From Prescottella soli (GTDB lineage: Bacteria; Actinomycetota; Actinomycetes; Mycobacteriales; Mycobacteriaceae): 64,000 nucleotides of DNA. A model generated the notes under the pieces. That model saw nothing but the letters and a program-made list of their open reading frames with translations, did not search any database and was not told the origin of the DNA. Numbering within the stretch: the first letter of the stretch is position 1; every line of letters begins with the position of its first letter. The stretch covers positions 2,852,001-2,916,000 of the forward strand of contig NZ_CP157276.1 of the NCBI RefSeq assembly GCF_040024445.1, read 5' to 3'. The position numbers were made by a program, and so were the translations under genes. This document shows positions 54,084-62,266 of the stretch, piece by piece.

Positions 54084-54838
54084 GCGGGTACCTCCTTGTC
54101 GCGCAGGTTTCGTGGATCGATGACCATGCGGATCAGTTCGAGTTCCTCTGCGGTCGGAATACGGGTCTGCGGAACCGAGTCCGGGGTCACGAGGTCGAAT
54201 CCCGTGGCGGCCACGACGTCGTCGACCGTGACGCCGGGATGGACCGACACCAGCCGCAGCCGGCCCGTGTCGGGTGTGAAGTCCAGGACCGCCAGATCCG
54301 TGACCACCCTTCGCAGTTCGTGGTAGCGGGTGGCCGCCGGCCCCGCCTTGCGCGCATTGTCGTAGCCTACGCCCGACACCATGTCGACCTTGGGCACGAA
54401 CACCCGGGTGCTGTGCTTGGGCACCCAGTAGCTGGTGGGGTGGTAGACGGTGTTGCCCGGGGCACCGCGCACGCCCAGCAATTGCACCTTCGGCTGCGCA
54501 TGATCGCCGATCGCGGAGATGTTGCAGTTGCCGTGCGTGTCGAGCTGGGTGGGGATCATCATGATGTGGCGCTTGCCGTTCCACACGAGATCGAAGATCT
54601 GGTTGAACGGCAGCCACGCCTCGACGTCGCCCTCGGCGGCGCCGCCGACGGCCCACGTGCCGCGGACCGCGCTGGCCTCACCGTCGGAGACCACGAGATC
54701 GGGCTCGAACGTGTGCCGTGCCAGGCGGACCCCGATCGCCGGGATGGTTCCGAACGCGCTGGCGATCACCTCACCGTTGCCGCGGTACGCCTCGGCGCAT
54801 GCCACCACGCACACTTCCGCTCGCGTCGCTGCACTCAT
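54080..54838 (-). CDS. IpdB-like CoA-transferase family beta subunit
   Basis: 252 residues from ATG 54838, overlapping the alpha-subunit stop (ATGA). Family text: GNGEVIASAFGTIPAIGVRL, ARHTFEPDLVVSDGEASAVR, WLPFNQIFDLVWNGKRHIMM, TQLDTHGNCNISAIGDHAQP, GAPGNTVYHPTSYWVPKHST. This matches IpdB (Rv3552), the beta subunit of the ring-opening hydrolase IpdAB. Forms the enzyme with the IpdA-like product. Confidence 0.88.
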   Translation of the reverse strand: MSAATRAEVCVVACAEAYRGNGEVIASAFGTIPAIGVRLARHTFEPDLVVSDGEASAVRGTWAVGGAAEGDVEAWLPFNQIFDLVWNGKRHIMMIPTQLDTHGNCNISAIGDHAQPKVQLLGVRGAPGNTVYHPTSYWVPKHSTRVFVPKVDMVSGVGYDNARKAGPAATRYHELRRVVTDLAVLDFTPDTGRLRLVSVHPGVTVDDVVAATGFDLVTPDSVPQTRIPTAEELELIRMVIDPRNLRDKEVPA

Positions 54839-55698
54839 GCCGAAGCCTCCTCGCGCTCGTCGCGCACCGCACGCTGATACTCCGCTTCCGGGACCGCCAG
54901 GTAGCGGTCGACGAAGGCCTGCCACTTCTCCGGGTCCTTTGCCGCCGAGACGTATTCCCGCTGGAAGGCCTCGTCGCGGTCGTAGTCCGGGATGCACGAA
55001 GTGAAATGAGCACCCCCGGGTGCGGCGACCACTCCCGAGACCAGCAGGCGGGGAATCCGAATCGTCGACGGATGGGCCTCGGCGGTGAGTTCGGCCGTCG
55101 GGACGATGCGCTCACAGGAGACGTACACCTGCTCGGCGGCCATGCAGAACAGGTCGTCGAAGTACAGGTCCGGACCCAGGTACTGCGCGTTGCCGTGGGC
55201 ATCCGCCCGGTTCATGTGCACGAGCGCCGCGTCGAGCGGGATGGCCGGCATCGCGACCAGCGTCTCGTCACCGTACGGGTCTGTGACCGTTCGCAACTCG
55301 GGATTGACGCGCATGACGTCCGAGCCCAGGCCGGCCCGCGTCGGCAGGTACGGCGACCGGATCCCCGCGGCGTACAGGCCCCACTGCAGCATGCCCTCGT
55401 CGTACTCGCTGACCTCGATCCGGCCCTCCTGACGGGCGGCGCGGAAGTGCGGGTCGAGCGGAATCGAGTCGAGCGAGACGAATCCGAAGACGACCTTGCG
55501 CACCTTGCGCGCGGCACACAGCAGACCCACGTCCGCGCCGCCGTAGGACACGACGGTGAGATCGTCGACGTCCGACCGCAGGATCTCCCGGACGAGCGAC
55601 ATCGGCTTCCGCCGGGATCCCCAGCCGCCGATCCCGATGGTCATTCCGGACCTGAGCCGGCCGACCACCTCTTTCTCAGTCATTGTCTTGTCCGACAA
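54835..55698 (-). CDS. IpdA-like CoA-transferase family alpha subunit
   Basis: 287 residues from TTG 55698 (AAGGA about 10 nt upstream); ATG 55683 lacks an SD. Strong match by eye to IpdA (Rv3551): RLRSGMTIGIGGWGSRRKPM, VVSYGGADVGLLCAARKVRK, GFVSLDSIPLDPHF, ARQEGRIEVSEYDEGMLQWG, AGLGSDVMRVNPELRTVTDP, APGGAHFTSCIPDYDRDE. The Glu of the EVSEYDEGM segment corresponds to the conserved catalytic-site acid of the IpdAB hydrolases. Roughly half the residues agree with the mycobacterial protein, so a paralogue acting on a related CoA-bound cyclic or oxo compound is more likely than the canonical enzyme. Confidence 0.85.
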   Translation of the reverse strand: MSDKTMTEKEVVGRLRSGMTIGIGGWGSRRKPMSLVREILRSDVDDLTVVSYGGADVGLLCAARKVRKVVFGFVSLDSIPLDPHFRAARQEGRIEVSEYDEGMLQWGLYAAGIRSPYLPTRAGLGSDVMRVNPELRTVTDPYGDETLVAMPAIPLDAALVHMNRADAHGNAQYLGPDLYFDDLFCMAAEQVYVSCERIVPTAELTAEAHPSTIRIPRLLVSGVVAAPGGAHFTSCIPDYDRDEAFQREYVSAAKDPEKWQAFVDRYLAVPEAEYQRAVRDEREEASA

Positions 55699-55756
55699 TT
55701 TGTTCCATCCTTCGTCGATGTGCCACCGGCTCCCGGAGACCGGAACCGGTGGATGT

Positions 55757-55770
55757 ATCAAACATTTGCT
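55757..55770. promoter_or_regulatory. Candidate operator of the KstR2-like TetR, site 2
   Basis: ATCAAACATTTGCT, about 60 bp before the start of the IpdA-like gene and 19 bp from the end of the TIM-barrel gene. Same consensus as the sites at 52986 and 56674, including the GCGC/GCGT flank. Confidence 0.78.
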
Positions 55771-55788
55771 GCGCGATGCACGGCCCGA

Positions 55789-56616
55789 TCACGGCACGTA
55801 CTCGCGCATCCACTTCAGACCGCGGGCCAGCGCACTCTCGGCGCCCTCCTCGTCGATCGCCGGGCCGAGAAGTTCCAGGTCCACGACGCCGGCGTAACCC
55901 AGTTCGCGAACCTCACGCACCATTCGCGCCAGCGGTATGTGCCCGTCCCCCGGCACCCACCGGTCCGGCACCGAGGTGGCCTCGACCCGGTGGTCACCGA
56001 TCTGCACCAGCCGGATCAGGTCGAGGTTGTCGGCGAGCGTGCGCATCAGTCCGCGCTCCTGCCACGCCGAATACAGGTCGACGCACAGTCCGACACCCAA
56101 CATGCGGGCCAGTTCCGCCGCATCCGCGACGGAGTGCACGAAACTGATCCCCGACCGGATCGACATCGTGTTCTCCAGCGCCAGGTCCACCCCGCATTCG
56201 CGAGCACGATCCACGAACGGCGCGAACCGCTCGAGCACCGCCGAGGCGGCGTCCTCCCAGGACAGCGCCCCGGACCCGCCGGATGTGAAACACACCGTGG
56301 AAGCGCCCATTTCCACCGCGGCATCGACGGCCTGCCGCAGGTTGGCGATGTTCGCGGCCCAGCCGGCGTCGTTGTCGGCCATCGCACGAACCCCACCCGC
56401 GACGAACTCGACGGGCAGGCCACCCGCCTCGATCGCCTCGATCGACTCCCGCCAGCCCTGACGCGTCATGGTGGCGGCGAGCAGCCCGAACCGGTCCGCC
56501 CCGATGCGGCGCAGCATCGCCAACGACTCCTCGACGGGCCGTTCGGCCGTCGCGGCCAGGCAGATACTGAGAGCGGGGAGTCCGTCAGCGGACGATACCC
56601 GAGACAACTGATGCAC
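55789..56616 (-). CDS. Xylose-isomerase-like TIM-barrel protein
   Basis: 275 residues from GTG 56616, chosen for its GGAGG site 5 nt upstream. AP-endonuclease-2 / sugar-phosphate-isomerase-like barrel: GLPALSICLAATAERPVEES, NLRQAVDAAVEMGASTVCFT, CGVDLALENTMSIRSGISFV (Glu and metal ligands), GLCVDLYSAWQERGLM, IRLVQIGDHRVEATSVPDRW, AGVVDLELLGPAIDEEG. Metal-binding Glu, Asp, His and Glu are placed as in the family. The reaction is unknown; its place at the head of the regulon suggests an isomerase or epimerase on a catabolic intermediate. Confidence 0.8.
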   Translation of the reverse strand: MHQLSRVSSADGLPALSICLAATAERPVEESLAMLRRIGADRFGLLAATMTRQGWRESIEAIEAGGLPVEFVAGGVRAMADNDAGWAANIANLRQAVDAAVEMGASTVCFTSGGSGALSWEDAASAVLERFAPFVDRARECGVDLALENTMSIRSGISFVHSVADAAELARMLGVGLCVDLYSAWQERGLMRTLADNLDLIRLVQIGDHRVEATSVPDRWVPGDGHIPLARMVREVRELGYAGVVDLELLGPAIDEEGAESALARGLKWMREYVP

Positions 56617-56673
56617 GAATCCTCCTGTCGCAGTGCAGGTGACGATGTCCACATCGTGGCGCCGTCGCAATGT

Positions 56674-56687
56674 AGCAAATGTTTGAT
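56674..56687. promoter_or_regulatory. Candidate operator of the KstR2-like TetR, site 3 (divergent promoter)
   Basis: AGCAAATGTTTGAT, the inverted form of the shared site, between the TIM-barrel gene (leftward, start 56616) and tetR (rightward, start 56758). It can serve both promoters. Confidence 0.8.
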
Positions 56688-56757
56688 GCGCCGTATAGTC
56701 TCGTTCCGAACCGGCGATCCGCGCCGGTCACCAGCAGTCCCGCACACGGAGGTAGAC

Positions 56758-57342
56758 ATGGAGTGGTCGGAGCGCCACACCCTGATCATGGAGCAGGCCG
56801 CAGAGCTGTTCGCGACGAAGGGCATCGCGGGGACCAAGGTCCGCGACATCGCGGACGGTGTGGGCATCCTGTCGGGGAGCCTCTATCACTACTTCCCGTC
56901 GAAGGACGCGATCGCCGACCTGATCGTCTCGCGCTACCTCGACGACCTCACCCACGAGTACAAGGAGATCCTCGAGTCGACGAGCGACCCGCGGACCCGT
57001 CTCGACGAACTGGTCAAGGCGTCGTTCCGCGTCAGCCAGGCCCATCCGCACGCGTCGGAGATCTACCAGAACAACGGGACGTATCTCCGTAAACTTCCCT
57101 CCCACAGGAAGATCCGAGCGGCCGCCCGGACCACCAAGGAAGCCTGGATGACGGTGATCGAGAAGGGCATCGCCGACGGCGCGTTCCGCTCCGATCTCCC
57201 CGCCGAACTGCTGTACGGGCTCATTCGCGACGCCGTCTGGCTGTCACTGCGTTGGTTCACCCCCACCGGCGATTTCGGAATCGACCAGCTCGCGGACTCC
57301 GTCGTGTCGGTGTTCCTGGAAGGTGTCCAGGCCAAGTCCTGA
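56758..57342 (+). CDS. KstR2-like TetR-family regulator
   Basis: 194 residues from ATG 56758 with GGAGG upstream. HTH: TLIMEQAAELFATKGIAGTK, VRDIADGVGILSGSLYHYFP, SKDAIADLIVSRYLDDL. The VRDIADG.GILSGSLYH.F block and the C-terminal LIRDAVWLSLRWFTPTG segment match KstR2 (Rv3557c) closely, so the ligand is probably an acyl-CoA thioester. However, the operators here (CAAAYRTTTG) differ from the published KstR2 box, indicating a distinct paralogue. Operon with the APH kinase gene, 14 nt apart. Confidence 0.87.
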   Translation: MEWSERHTLIMEQAAELFATKGIAGTKVRDIADGVGILSGSLYHYFPSKDAIADLIVSRYLDDLTHEYKEILESTSDPRTRLDELVKASFRVSQAHPHASEIYQNNGTYLRKLPSHRKIRAAARTTKEAWMTVIEKGIADGAFRSDLPAELLYGLIRDAVWLSLRWFTPTGDFGIDQLADSVVSVFLEGVQAKS

Positions 57343-57356
57343 CAGAAAGGTTTGCG

Positions 57357-58394
57357 ATGAGCAGTCTCACCGATACCGGGATCCGCGACGAAGCGGTCTC
57401 GGCCTGGTTCGTCGAGCACATCGACGGTGTGCGCGGACCGGTGCGCCTCGAGCGCATCGCCGGCGGCCGCTCGAACCTGACCTATCTGGCGACCGACGAA
57501 CCCGGCGCCCGATGGGTCCTGCGGCGGCCGCCGCTCGGCATGGCGCACTCGCGTGCCCACGACGTCCTGCGCGAGGCCGAGGTGCTCGACCGTCTGCGGG
57601 AGACCCCGGTCCCGGCGCCGCTCGTTGCCGGCAGGTGCGACGACGACGCCGTCACGGGTGCACCGTTCTTCGTGATGAACCACATCGACGGGGTGGTGCT
57701 CCGGGACCCCGAGACCGTCACGGCCACGGTGCCCGACGACCACCGGCCGGCGGTCGCAACCGCACTGGTGCGGGCGCTCGCCGACATGCACGCCGTCGAC
57801 CCACGTGACGTCGGCTGGGGCGAACTCGCGGATCGTGACGACTACGTGTCCAGGCAGTTGCGGCGCTGGTCCACGAACTGGGCAGAGGACCGCGTCCGCG
57901 TCCTCGACGACATCGGCCGCGCCCACGACCGACTGGTCGAACGCATCCCGGTGCAGGGACCCGCACGTATCGTCCACGGCGACTTCCGCCTCGACAACTG
58001 CCTGTTCTCCCCCGACGGCACGATCGGCGGCATCCTCGACTGGGAGCTGGCGACCGTCGGAGACCCGCTCGCGGACCTCGGTCAGCTCCTCGCGTACTGG
58101 GCCCACCCCGACGACGAGGTGTGCGCACTCGAGAATCCGCCCACCCGGGTGCCCGGATTCCCGTCGCGCGACGCACTGATCGAGCAGTATCTCGCCGCCG
58201 TACGACCGGACACGGTGCCCGACATCGACTTCTACATCGCCTACAACTGGTGGAAGATCGCGTGCATCGTCGAGGGTGTCTACACGCGGACCCTGCGCGG
58301 CGCGATGGGCGCGAGCGACCGTTCCCCGGAGTCCTTCGGCGCCCAGGCCGAGCGGCTCGCGGCCCAGGCGTGGCGGTACGCGCAACGGCTCTGA
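57357..58394 (+). CDS. APH-family kinase, ACAD10/11 N-terminal type
   Basis: 345 residues from ATG 57357 (GAAAGG upstream). Aminoglycoside-phosphotransferase fold: RLERIAGGRSNLTYLATDEP, RWVLRRPPLGMAHSRAHDVL, FFVMNHIDGVVLRDPETV, catalytic loop RIVHGDFRLDNCLFSPDGTI (HGDxxxxN) and GILDWELATVGDPLADLGQL (metal DWE). This sequence type is the kinase domain of ACAD10/ACAD11 and of LvaA, which phosphorylates 4-hydroxyacyl-CoA. The matching dehydrogenase is encoded at 48222 in the same regulon. Confidence 0.85.
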   Translation: MSSLTDTGIRDEAVSAWFVEHIDGVRGPVRLERIAGGRSNLTYLATDEPGARWVLRRPPLGMAHSRAHDVLREAEVLDRLRETPVPAPLVAGRCDDDAVTGAPFFVMNHIDGVVLRDPETVTATVPDDHRPAVATALVRALADMHAVDPRDVGWGELADRDDYVSRQLRRWSTNWAEDRVRVLDDIGRAHDRLVERIPVQGPARIVHGDFRLDNCLFSPDGTIGGILDWELATVGDPLADLGQLLAYWAHPDDEVCALENPPTRVPGFPSRDALIEQYLAAVRPDTVPDIDFYIAYNWWKIACIVEGVYTRTLRGAMGASDRSPESFGAQAERLAAQAWRYAQRL

Positions 58395-58406
58395 ACTCGG
58401 CCGTTC

Positions 58407-58412
58407 TACCCT
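58407..58412 (+). promoter_or_regulatory. -10 element TACCCT of a leaderless promoter
   Basis: TACCCT ends 7 nt before the ATG at 58420; no SD present. Confidence 0.45.
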
Positions 58413-58419
58413 GGGACCC

Positions 58420-58800
58420 ATGTCGGCACCTCAACGCCCCACCTTCGGGCAGTACGTGGGATACCAGTTCGGGCGGACGCTGCCGCCGTCGCTGCAGGAC
58501 TGGGTCCGCAACGATCTCGTCGGCCCCGGCGCCTCGGCGCGCTACCTGATCCGGTTCACGGTCCCGGTGCTGCCCATCCTCGCGCTGTTCCTGCTCATCC
58601 CCGGCCCGGTCTGGGTTCCGCTGGCGATGATGGCGCTGCTGTTCCTCCCGCTGGTGTACTTCGCGATCGCGCTGATGCGGGTGTACCGCCGGCACCGGCT
58701 GGAGAGCCACGGACTGGACCCCGACCTGGTCGCCGAGAAGGTGCAGCGTCGCGCCGAGCGGATCCGCGACGACTACGAGCGGCGTCACGGACGCGGCTGA
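58420..58800 (+). CDS. DUF5313 membrane protein
   Basis: 126 residues from ATG 58420. N-terminal GQYVGYQFGRTLPPSLQDWV and VRNDLVGPGASARYLIRF, two hydrophobic helices (about 52-90), then a basic, charged C-terminus (YRRHRLESHGLDPDLVAEKV). This is the DUF5313 family of mycolate bacteria. Function unknown. Confidence 0.85.
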   Translation: MSAPQRPTFGQYVGYQFGRTLPPSLQDWVRNDLVGPGASARYLIRFTVPVLPILALFLLIPGPVWVPLAMMALLFLPLVYFAIALMRVYRRHRLESHGLDPDLVAEKVQRRAERIRDDYERRHGRG

Positions 58801-58860
58801 CCAGCCAAGTTACCGACCGGTCAACTAGGGTACCGGGTGAACCGACGAAGGGAAGTAACC

Positions 58861-59331
58861 ATGAGCGAGCCGGTGGCCACCGCCGACTTGGCCGACGAGA
58901 TCGGCCCGGAGATCCGCAGCTGCGACACCCAGTTCATCCAGTTCGGTGCACGGGCAGCGTTCTCCGGACCGGTCACCACCATCAAGTGCTTCCAGGACAA
59001 CCTGCTGGTCAAGCAGACCCTCAGCGAGCCGGGCAACGGCGGCGTCCTGGTCGTCGACGGCGACGCGAGTGTGCACACGGCCCTGGTCGGCGACATCATC
59101 GCCGGGCGCGGCGTCTCCAACGGCTGGGCGGGCGTCATCGTCAACGGCGCGGTGCGCGACTCGGCGATCCTGCGCACCCTCGACATCGGCATCAAGGCGC
59201 TCGGCACCAACCCGCGCAAGAGCACCCAGACCGGTTCCGGCGAGAAGAACGTGCCGGTCTCCTTCGGCGGCGTCACCTTCAACCCGGGCGAGACGGTCTA
59301 CAGCGACGACGACGGCGTCGTCGTCCGCTGA
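58861..59331 (+). CDS. rraA: RraA-family protein (RNase E regulator / HMG aldolase fold)
   Basis: 156 residues from ATG 58861 with GAAGGGAAG upstream. N-terminal [75 protein letters not shown], ending with SDDDGVVV. Length and sequence are those of the short RraA proteins. Some members of this fold are 4-hydroxy-4-methyl-2-oxoglutarate aldolases; the GxxxxD/R pattern needed for that activity is present in the NGAVRD region, so the function as regulator or aldolase is open. Confidence 0.88.
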   Translation: MSEPVATADLADEIGPEIRSCDTQFIQFGARAAFSGPVTTIKCFQDNLLVKQTLSEPGNGGVLVVDGDASVHTALVGDIIAGRGVSNGWAGVIVNGAVRDSAILRTLDIGIKALGTNPRKSTQTGSGEKNVPVSFGGVTFNPGETVYSDDDGVVVR

Positions 59332-59332
59332 C

Positions 59333-60634
59333 TCAGACGCGTCGCAGGTGGCCGGCGGTCCAGTCGGCCACCAGCGACCGCACCTCGGCGTCCACCGGTT
59401 CGCGCACGAGCTTCCGGTACACGCCCAGCGACGGCGGGTTCGGATCCCGTCGGAGCAGGTGCGTCAGATCCGGGACCCGCACGGTGTCCACGTTGCCCGG
59501 GACGAGGTCGGCGATCGCCGCGAGATCGTCCGGATCGACCTGGATGTCCTTTGCGCCCGTGATGGCCAGTACCGGCGAATAGTTCTCCCGTAGAAGTGGT
59601 TTCGGATCGAACTCCAGGAACTCCCGGAACCACCGCGCATTCACCTTGCGCGTGCCGAGGCGTGCGACGTCGCCCTCGCTGTGCGCCAGCTTGTCGAAGG
59701 CCTTGCGCTGCCTGGCCTGCACGTCGATCCGGAGCAACCCGAGGATCGACCGCACCGCACGCGGCTGTCCGTCGACCGCCTTGCCCAGTTGCCACAGCAG
59801 CACGGCCCGCCCGGTCGCCGCGGGCCCGGCCAACAGCACCACCGCCGCCGGCGCGCCGCCGTCGCGGGCACCGAGGGACATCGCCAGACAGGCGCCCTCG
59901 CTGTGACCGATCACCGCGACCGCATCCCGTACGAATTCCCCTGTCGTGCGCAGCCATTCGACGGCGGCAGCGGCGTCCGCCAGGTTGTCGCCGAACCCCG
60001 CGGTCATGTAGTCGCCGCCCGACGCGCCGACGCCACGCTTGTCGTACCGCAGCGACGCCACCCCGTTCCGCGCCAGTGCGTGCGCGATCGCCCGGCTGAC
60101 CCCGATCGGCATCCGGGGGTGGTCGCCGTCCCGATCGATCTCACCGGAGCCGCCCAGGACCAGGGCCACCGGACCCGACTCTCCCCCGCTCGGCACCGCG
60201 AGCATGCCCGCCAGCGTCGTCCCGTCGAAGGATTCGAAGGTCACCTCCCGCTCGGTGAACTCGGGCCGCCCCGCCGACAGCGCTTCGCGCACCCGCTGCG
60301 CGACGGCCGTCGCATCCGGGGTGGTGACGATCAACCGGTCGAAGTCCGCGCCGGCCGCGGTGCCGACGGTGTGCACCCGCAAAGCGGGCACGCCGCGGTG
60401 GGCGACGGCGAACGTCCGCAGTCCCCCGCCGCGCCACGTGCCGATCCGGACCCGACCGGGAACCGCGAGACCCGGCGCACGCATGCCGCGTATGTTCGCG
60501 AAGGCGTCGGCGACGACGTCGACGTCGCGGACGTACCCGAGCGGGATGGTGATGTCGCCGCGCAGCCCCGCAACCTTCTCCCCGCGGGACAGCATGATCG
60601 TCAGCGCACTCGCGGTCACCGTCATCTCGGCCAT
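59333..60634 (-). CDS. Alpha/beta hydrolase with extra N-terminal domain
   Basis: 433 residues from ATG 60634 with GGAGGAAC upstream. Residues ~1-115 form a separate beta-rich domain (KVAGLRGDITIPLGYVRDVD, RVRIGTWRGGGLRTFAVAHR, RVHTVGTAAGADFDRLIV) resembling bacterial PH-like domains. The hydrolase domain follows: LVLGGSGEIDRDGDHPRMPI, LRYDKRGVGASGG, nucleophile elbow AVIGHSEGACLAMSL (Ser in GHSEG), Asp region AITGAKDIQVDPDD, His in PDLTHLLRRDP. Function unknown; a lipid or acyl substrate is possible. The stop lies 1 nt from the convergent rraA stop. Confidence 0.82.
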   Translation of the reverse strand: MAEMTVTASALTIMLSRGEKVAGLRGDITIPLGYVRDVDVVADAFANIRGMRAPGLAVPGRVRIGTWRGGGLRTFAVAHRGVPALRVHTVGTAAGADFDRLIVTTPDATAVAQRVREALSAGRPEFTEREVTFESFDGTTLAGMLAVPSGGESGPVALVLGGSGEIDRDGDHPRMPIGVSRAIAHALARNGVASLRYDKRGVGASGGDYMTAGFGDNLADAAAAVEWLRTTGEFVRDAVAVIGHSEGACLAMSLGARDGGAPAAVVLLAGPAATGRAVLLWQLGKAVDGQPRAVRSILGLLRIDVQARQRKAFDKLAHSEGDVARLGTRKVNARWFREFLEFDPKPLLRENYSPVLAITGAKDIQVDPDDLAAIADLVPGNVDTVRVPDLTHLLRRDPNPPSLGVYRKLVREPVDAEVRSLVADWTAGHLRRV

Positions 60635-60730
60635 GGTGTTCCTCCGTCCACCCGCGGAGTGCCGTTCTCACCGACGAGAACGCCGTCGAACATCAGTATG
60701 CCCGGTCGCCGACGAGCGCGAACGCAGACA

Positions 60731-60762
60731 GCGGGGCCGACGGATCGATCCGTCGACCCCGC
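60731..60762. terminator. Long near-perfect hairpin after the monooxygenase gene
   Basis: GCGGGG.CGACGGAT pairs with ATCCGTCGACCCCGC with one mismatch, just downstream of the leftward monooxygenase operon (stop at 60773) and before the next leftward gene. Confidence 0.65.
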
Positions 60763-60772
60763 CCGGGACGCG

Positions 60773-62266
60773 CTACCGGCCGCCCCTCCCGTGGCGGCGC
60801 AGCAGCACCTGGGTCGAGTGCCGGTAGGACGCGGGACGCGCGGGCAGGAACCACTGCGACAGTCGGGTGAGCGGCCCGACGTTCGCATCGATCTCGTCCA
60901 GCACCTCGTCGACCTGCCGCAACGAGAACGGAATGATGTTCGTGCCGCGGGCCGGCTTGCCCTCGCTGCGTTCGATCATCCAGTCCAGCCGCATCCGCAC
61001 GAAGGCGCGCCGCTCCTCGAGCGCCGGCAACTGCGTGCCACCGAGCATGTGATCGGCCGTCCACAGTGCGGCGGCCTCGGCGCTGAGCGGGCTGAACAGC
61101 GACGAGCCGTATCCGACGAAGTACAGATTCGGGACGTCGAGCGGCAGAATCTGCCGGTAGAGCAGGAAGTTGCCCTCGTCGTCGGTCAGCCGGTCCTGCA
61201 TCTCCTCCGTCAGGAACGGCACCCGCTGCTGGAAGCCGGTGGCGCACACGACGACATCCGCGGGCACCACGGTGCCGTCGCTGAGCTCTGCGACCGGCTT
61301 GCCGTCCTTCTCGTGCAGCGCGGAGATGACGGTTCCGCGGCGCACCCCGATCGTGCCGTCCGCCACCTTCTCGTAGAACTGCTCCGTCGCCAGGCTCACC
61401 GCGTGCCGGACGATCCGCTCGAACGAGCCCTCGGGCACCAGTCCGACTCGATCGAGGAGCAACTGCTTCCGTGCGACGGACTGGACGGCGCCGAGCAGTC
61501 CGTTGCGCAGGAAGCGACCGGGACCGGTGAGGAAGCGTCCGAATCCACGCTGATCGATGTGCCCGAAGAGCCCCTCGCTCAGTCGAGTGAGCAGAATGTA
61601 CTTGTAGTTCACTACGTTTCCGAGCTTCCGCGGCATCTTCCAGGTGACTTCGCGGGCCACGACCGTCATCGAGGCGGAGACCTCGCTGAGTGCCTCGGCG
61701 ACGTCGCACGCCGACTTTCCGTAGCCCACCACCAGGATGTCCTTGCCCGCGGCGTCCCCGAGACTGTGGAAGTCGGACGCAGCACACAGTCGCCCGCCGG
61801 CCTGCTCGTAGTCCGCCACGCCGGGATACGGGGGCACGAAGGGGTCGCAGAAGATGCCGTTCGCGATCACGAGCCGGTCGTACTGCTGCTCGTCGACCCG
61901 GCCGGACCCGACGTCACGGGACGTCACCGACCAGGCCCCGCTGTCCTCGTCCTGGACGGCCGCGGTCACCTCGGTGCCCAGGCGCAGGTGCGGCTCCAAC
62001 CCGAAGTGCTCGGCGTACCCGGCCAGGTACCGCTGCACCTCTTCTCCAGTGGGCCACTCGGGATAGTCCCTCGGCATCGGAAAGTCCGAGAAGGCGTAGG
62101 TGCCCTTGTTGTTCTGCGTGGTCACCCCCGGGTAGCGACGCGTCACACTCCACACCCCGCCGACGTCCGGCGTGCGGTCGTACACCGTGACGTCGAAGCC
62201 GAACTGCCCGAGCACCTTCGCCGAGGACAGGCCCGCGACACCCGCGCCGATGATCGCGACTCTCAC
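60773..62266 (-). CDS. Flavin-containing / Baeyer-Villiger-type monooxygenase
   Basis: 497 residues from GTG 62266 (GTGA overlap with the hydrolase gene). N-terminal FAD fold VAIIGAGVAGLSSAKVLGQF (GxGxxG at 8-13), GGVWSVTRRYPGVTTQNNKG, FSDFPMPRDYPEWPTGEEVQ, second Rossmann fold ILVVGYGKSACDVAEALSEV, and VVCATGFQQRVPF. The FMO/YUC/BVMO family inserts oxygen into ketones or heteroatoms. Its operon with a carbon-carbon hydrolase fits a catabolic ketone oxidation. Confidence 0.87.
   Translation of the reverse strand: MRVAIIGAGVAGLSSAKVLGQFGFDVTVYDRTPDVGGVWSVTRRYPGVTTQNNKGTYAFSDFPMPRDYPEWPTGEEVQRYLAGYAEHFGLEPHLRLGTEVTAAVQDEDSGAWSVTSRDVGSGRVDEQQYDRLVIANGIFCDPFVPPYPGVADYEQAGGRLCAASDFHSLGDAAGKDILVVGYGKSACDVAEALSEVSASMTVVAREVTWKMPRKLGNVVNYKYILLTRLSEGLFGHIDQRGFGRFLTGPGRFLRNGLLGAVQSVARKQLLLDRVGLVPEGSFERIVRHAVSLATEQFYEKVADGTIGVRRGTVISALHEKDGKPVAELSDGTVVPADVVVCATGFQQRVPFLTEEMQDRLTDDEGNFLLYRQILPLDVPNLYFVGYGSSLFSPLSAEAAALWTADHMLGGTQLPALEERRAFVRMRLDWMIERSEGKPARGTNIIPFSLRQVDEVLDEIDANVGPLTRLSQWFLPARPASYRHSTQVLLRRHGRGGR

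Noticed and set aside
55688-55698. TTGTCCGACAA palindrome near the IpdA-like start
   Set aside because: It lies inside the coding start region, does not match the shared operator consensus and occurs once.
54718-56757. Rightward open frame joined in frame to tetR
   Set aside because: It is antisense to the CoA-transferase-like and TIM-barrel genes; the TetR protein starts at 56758 with its own SD.
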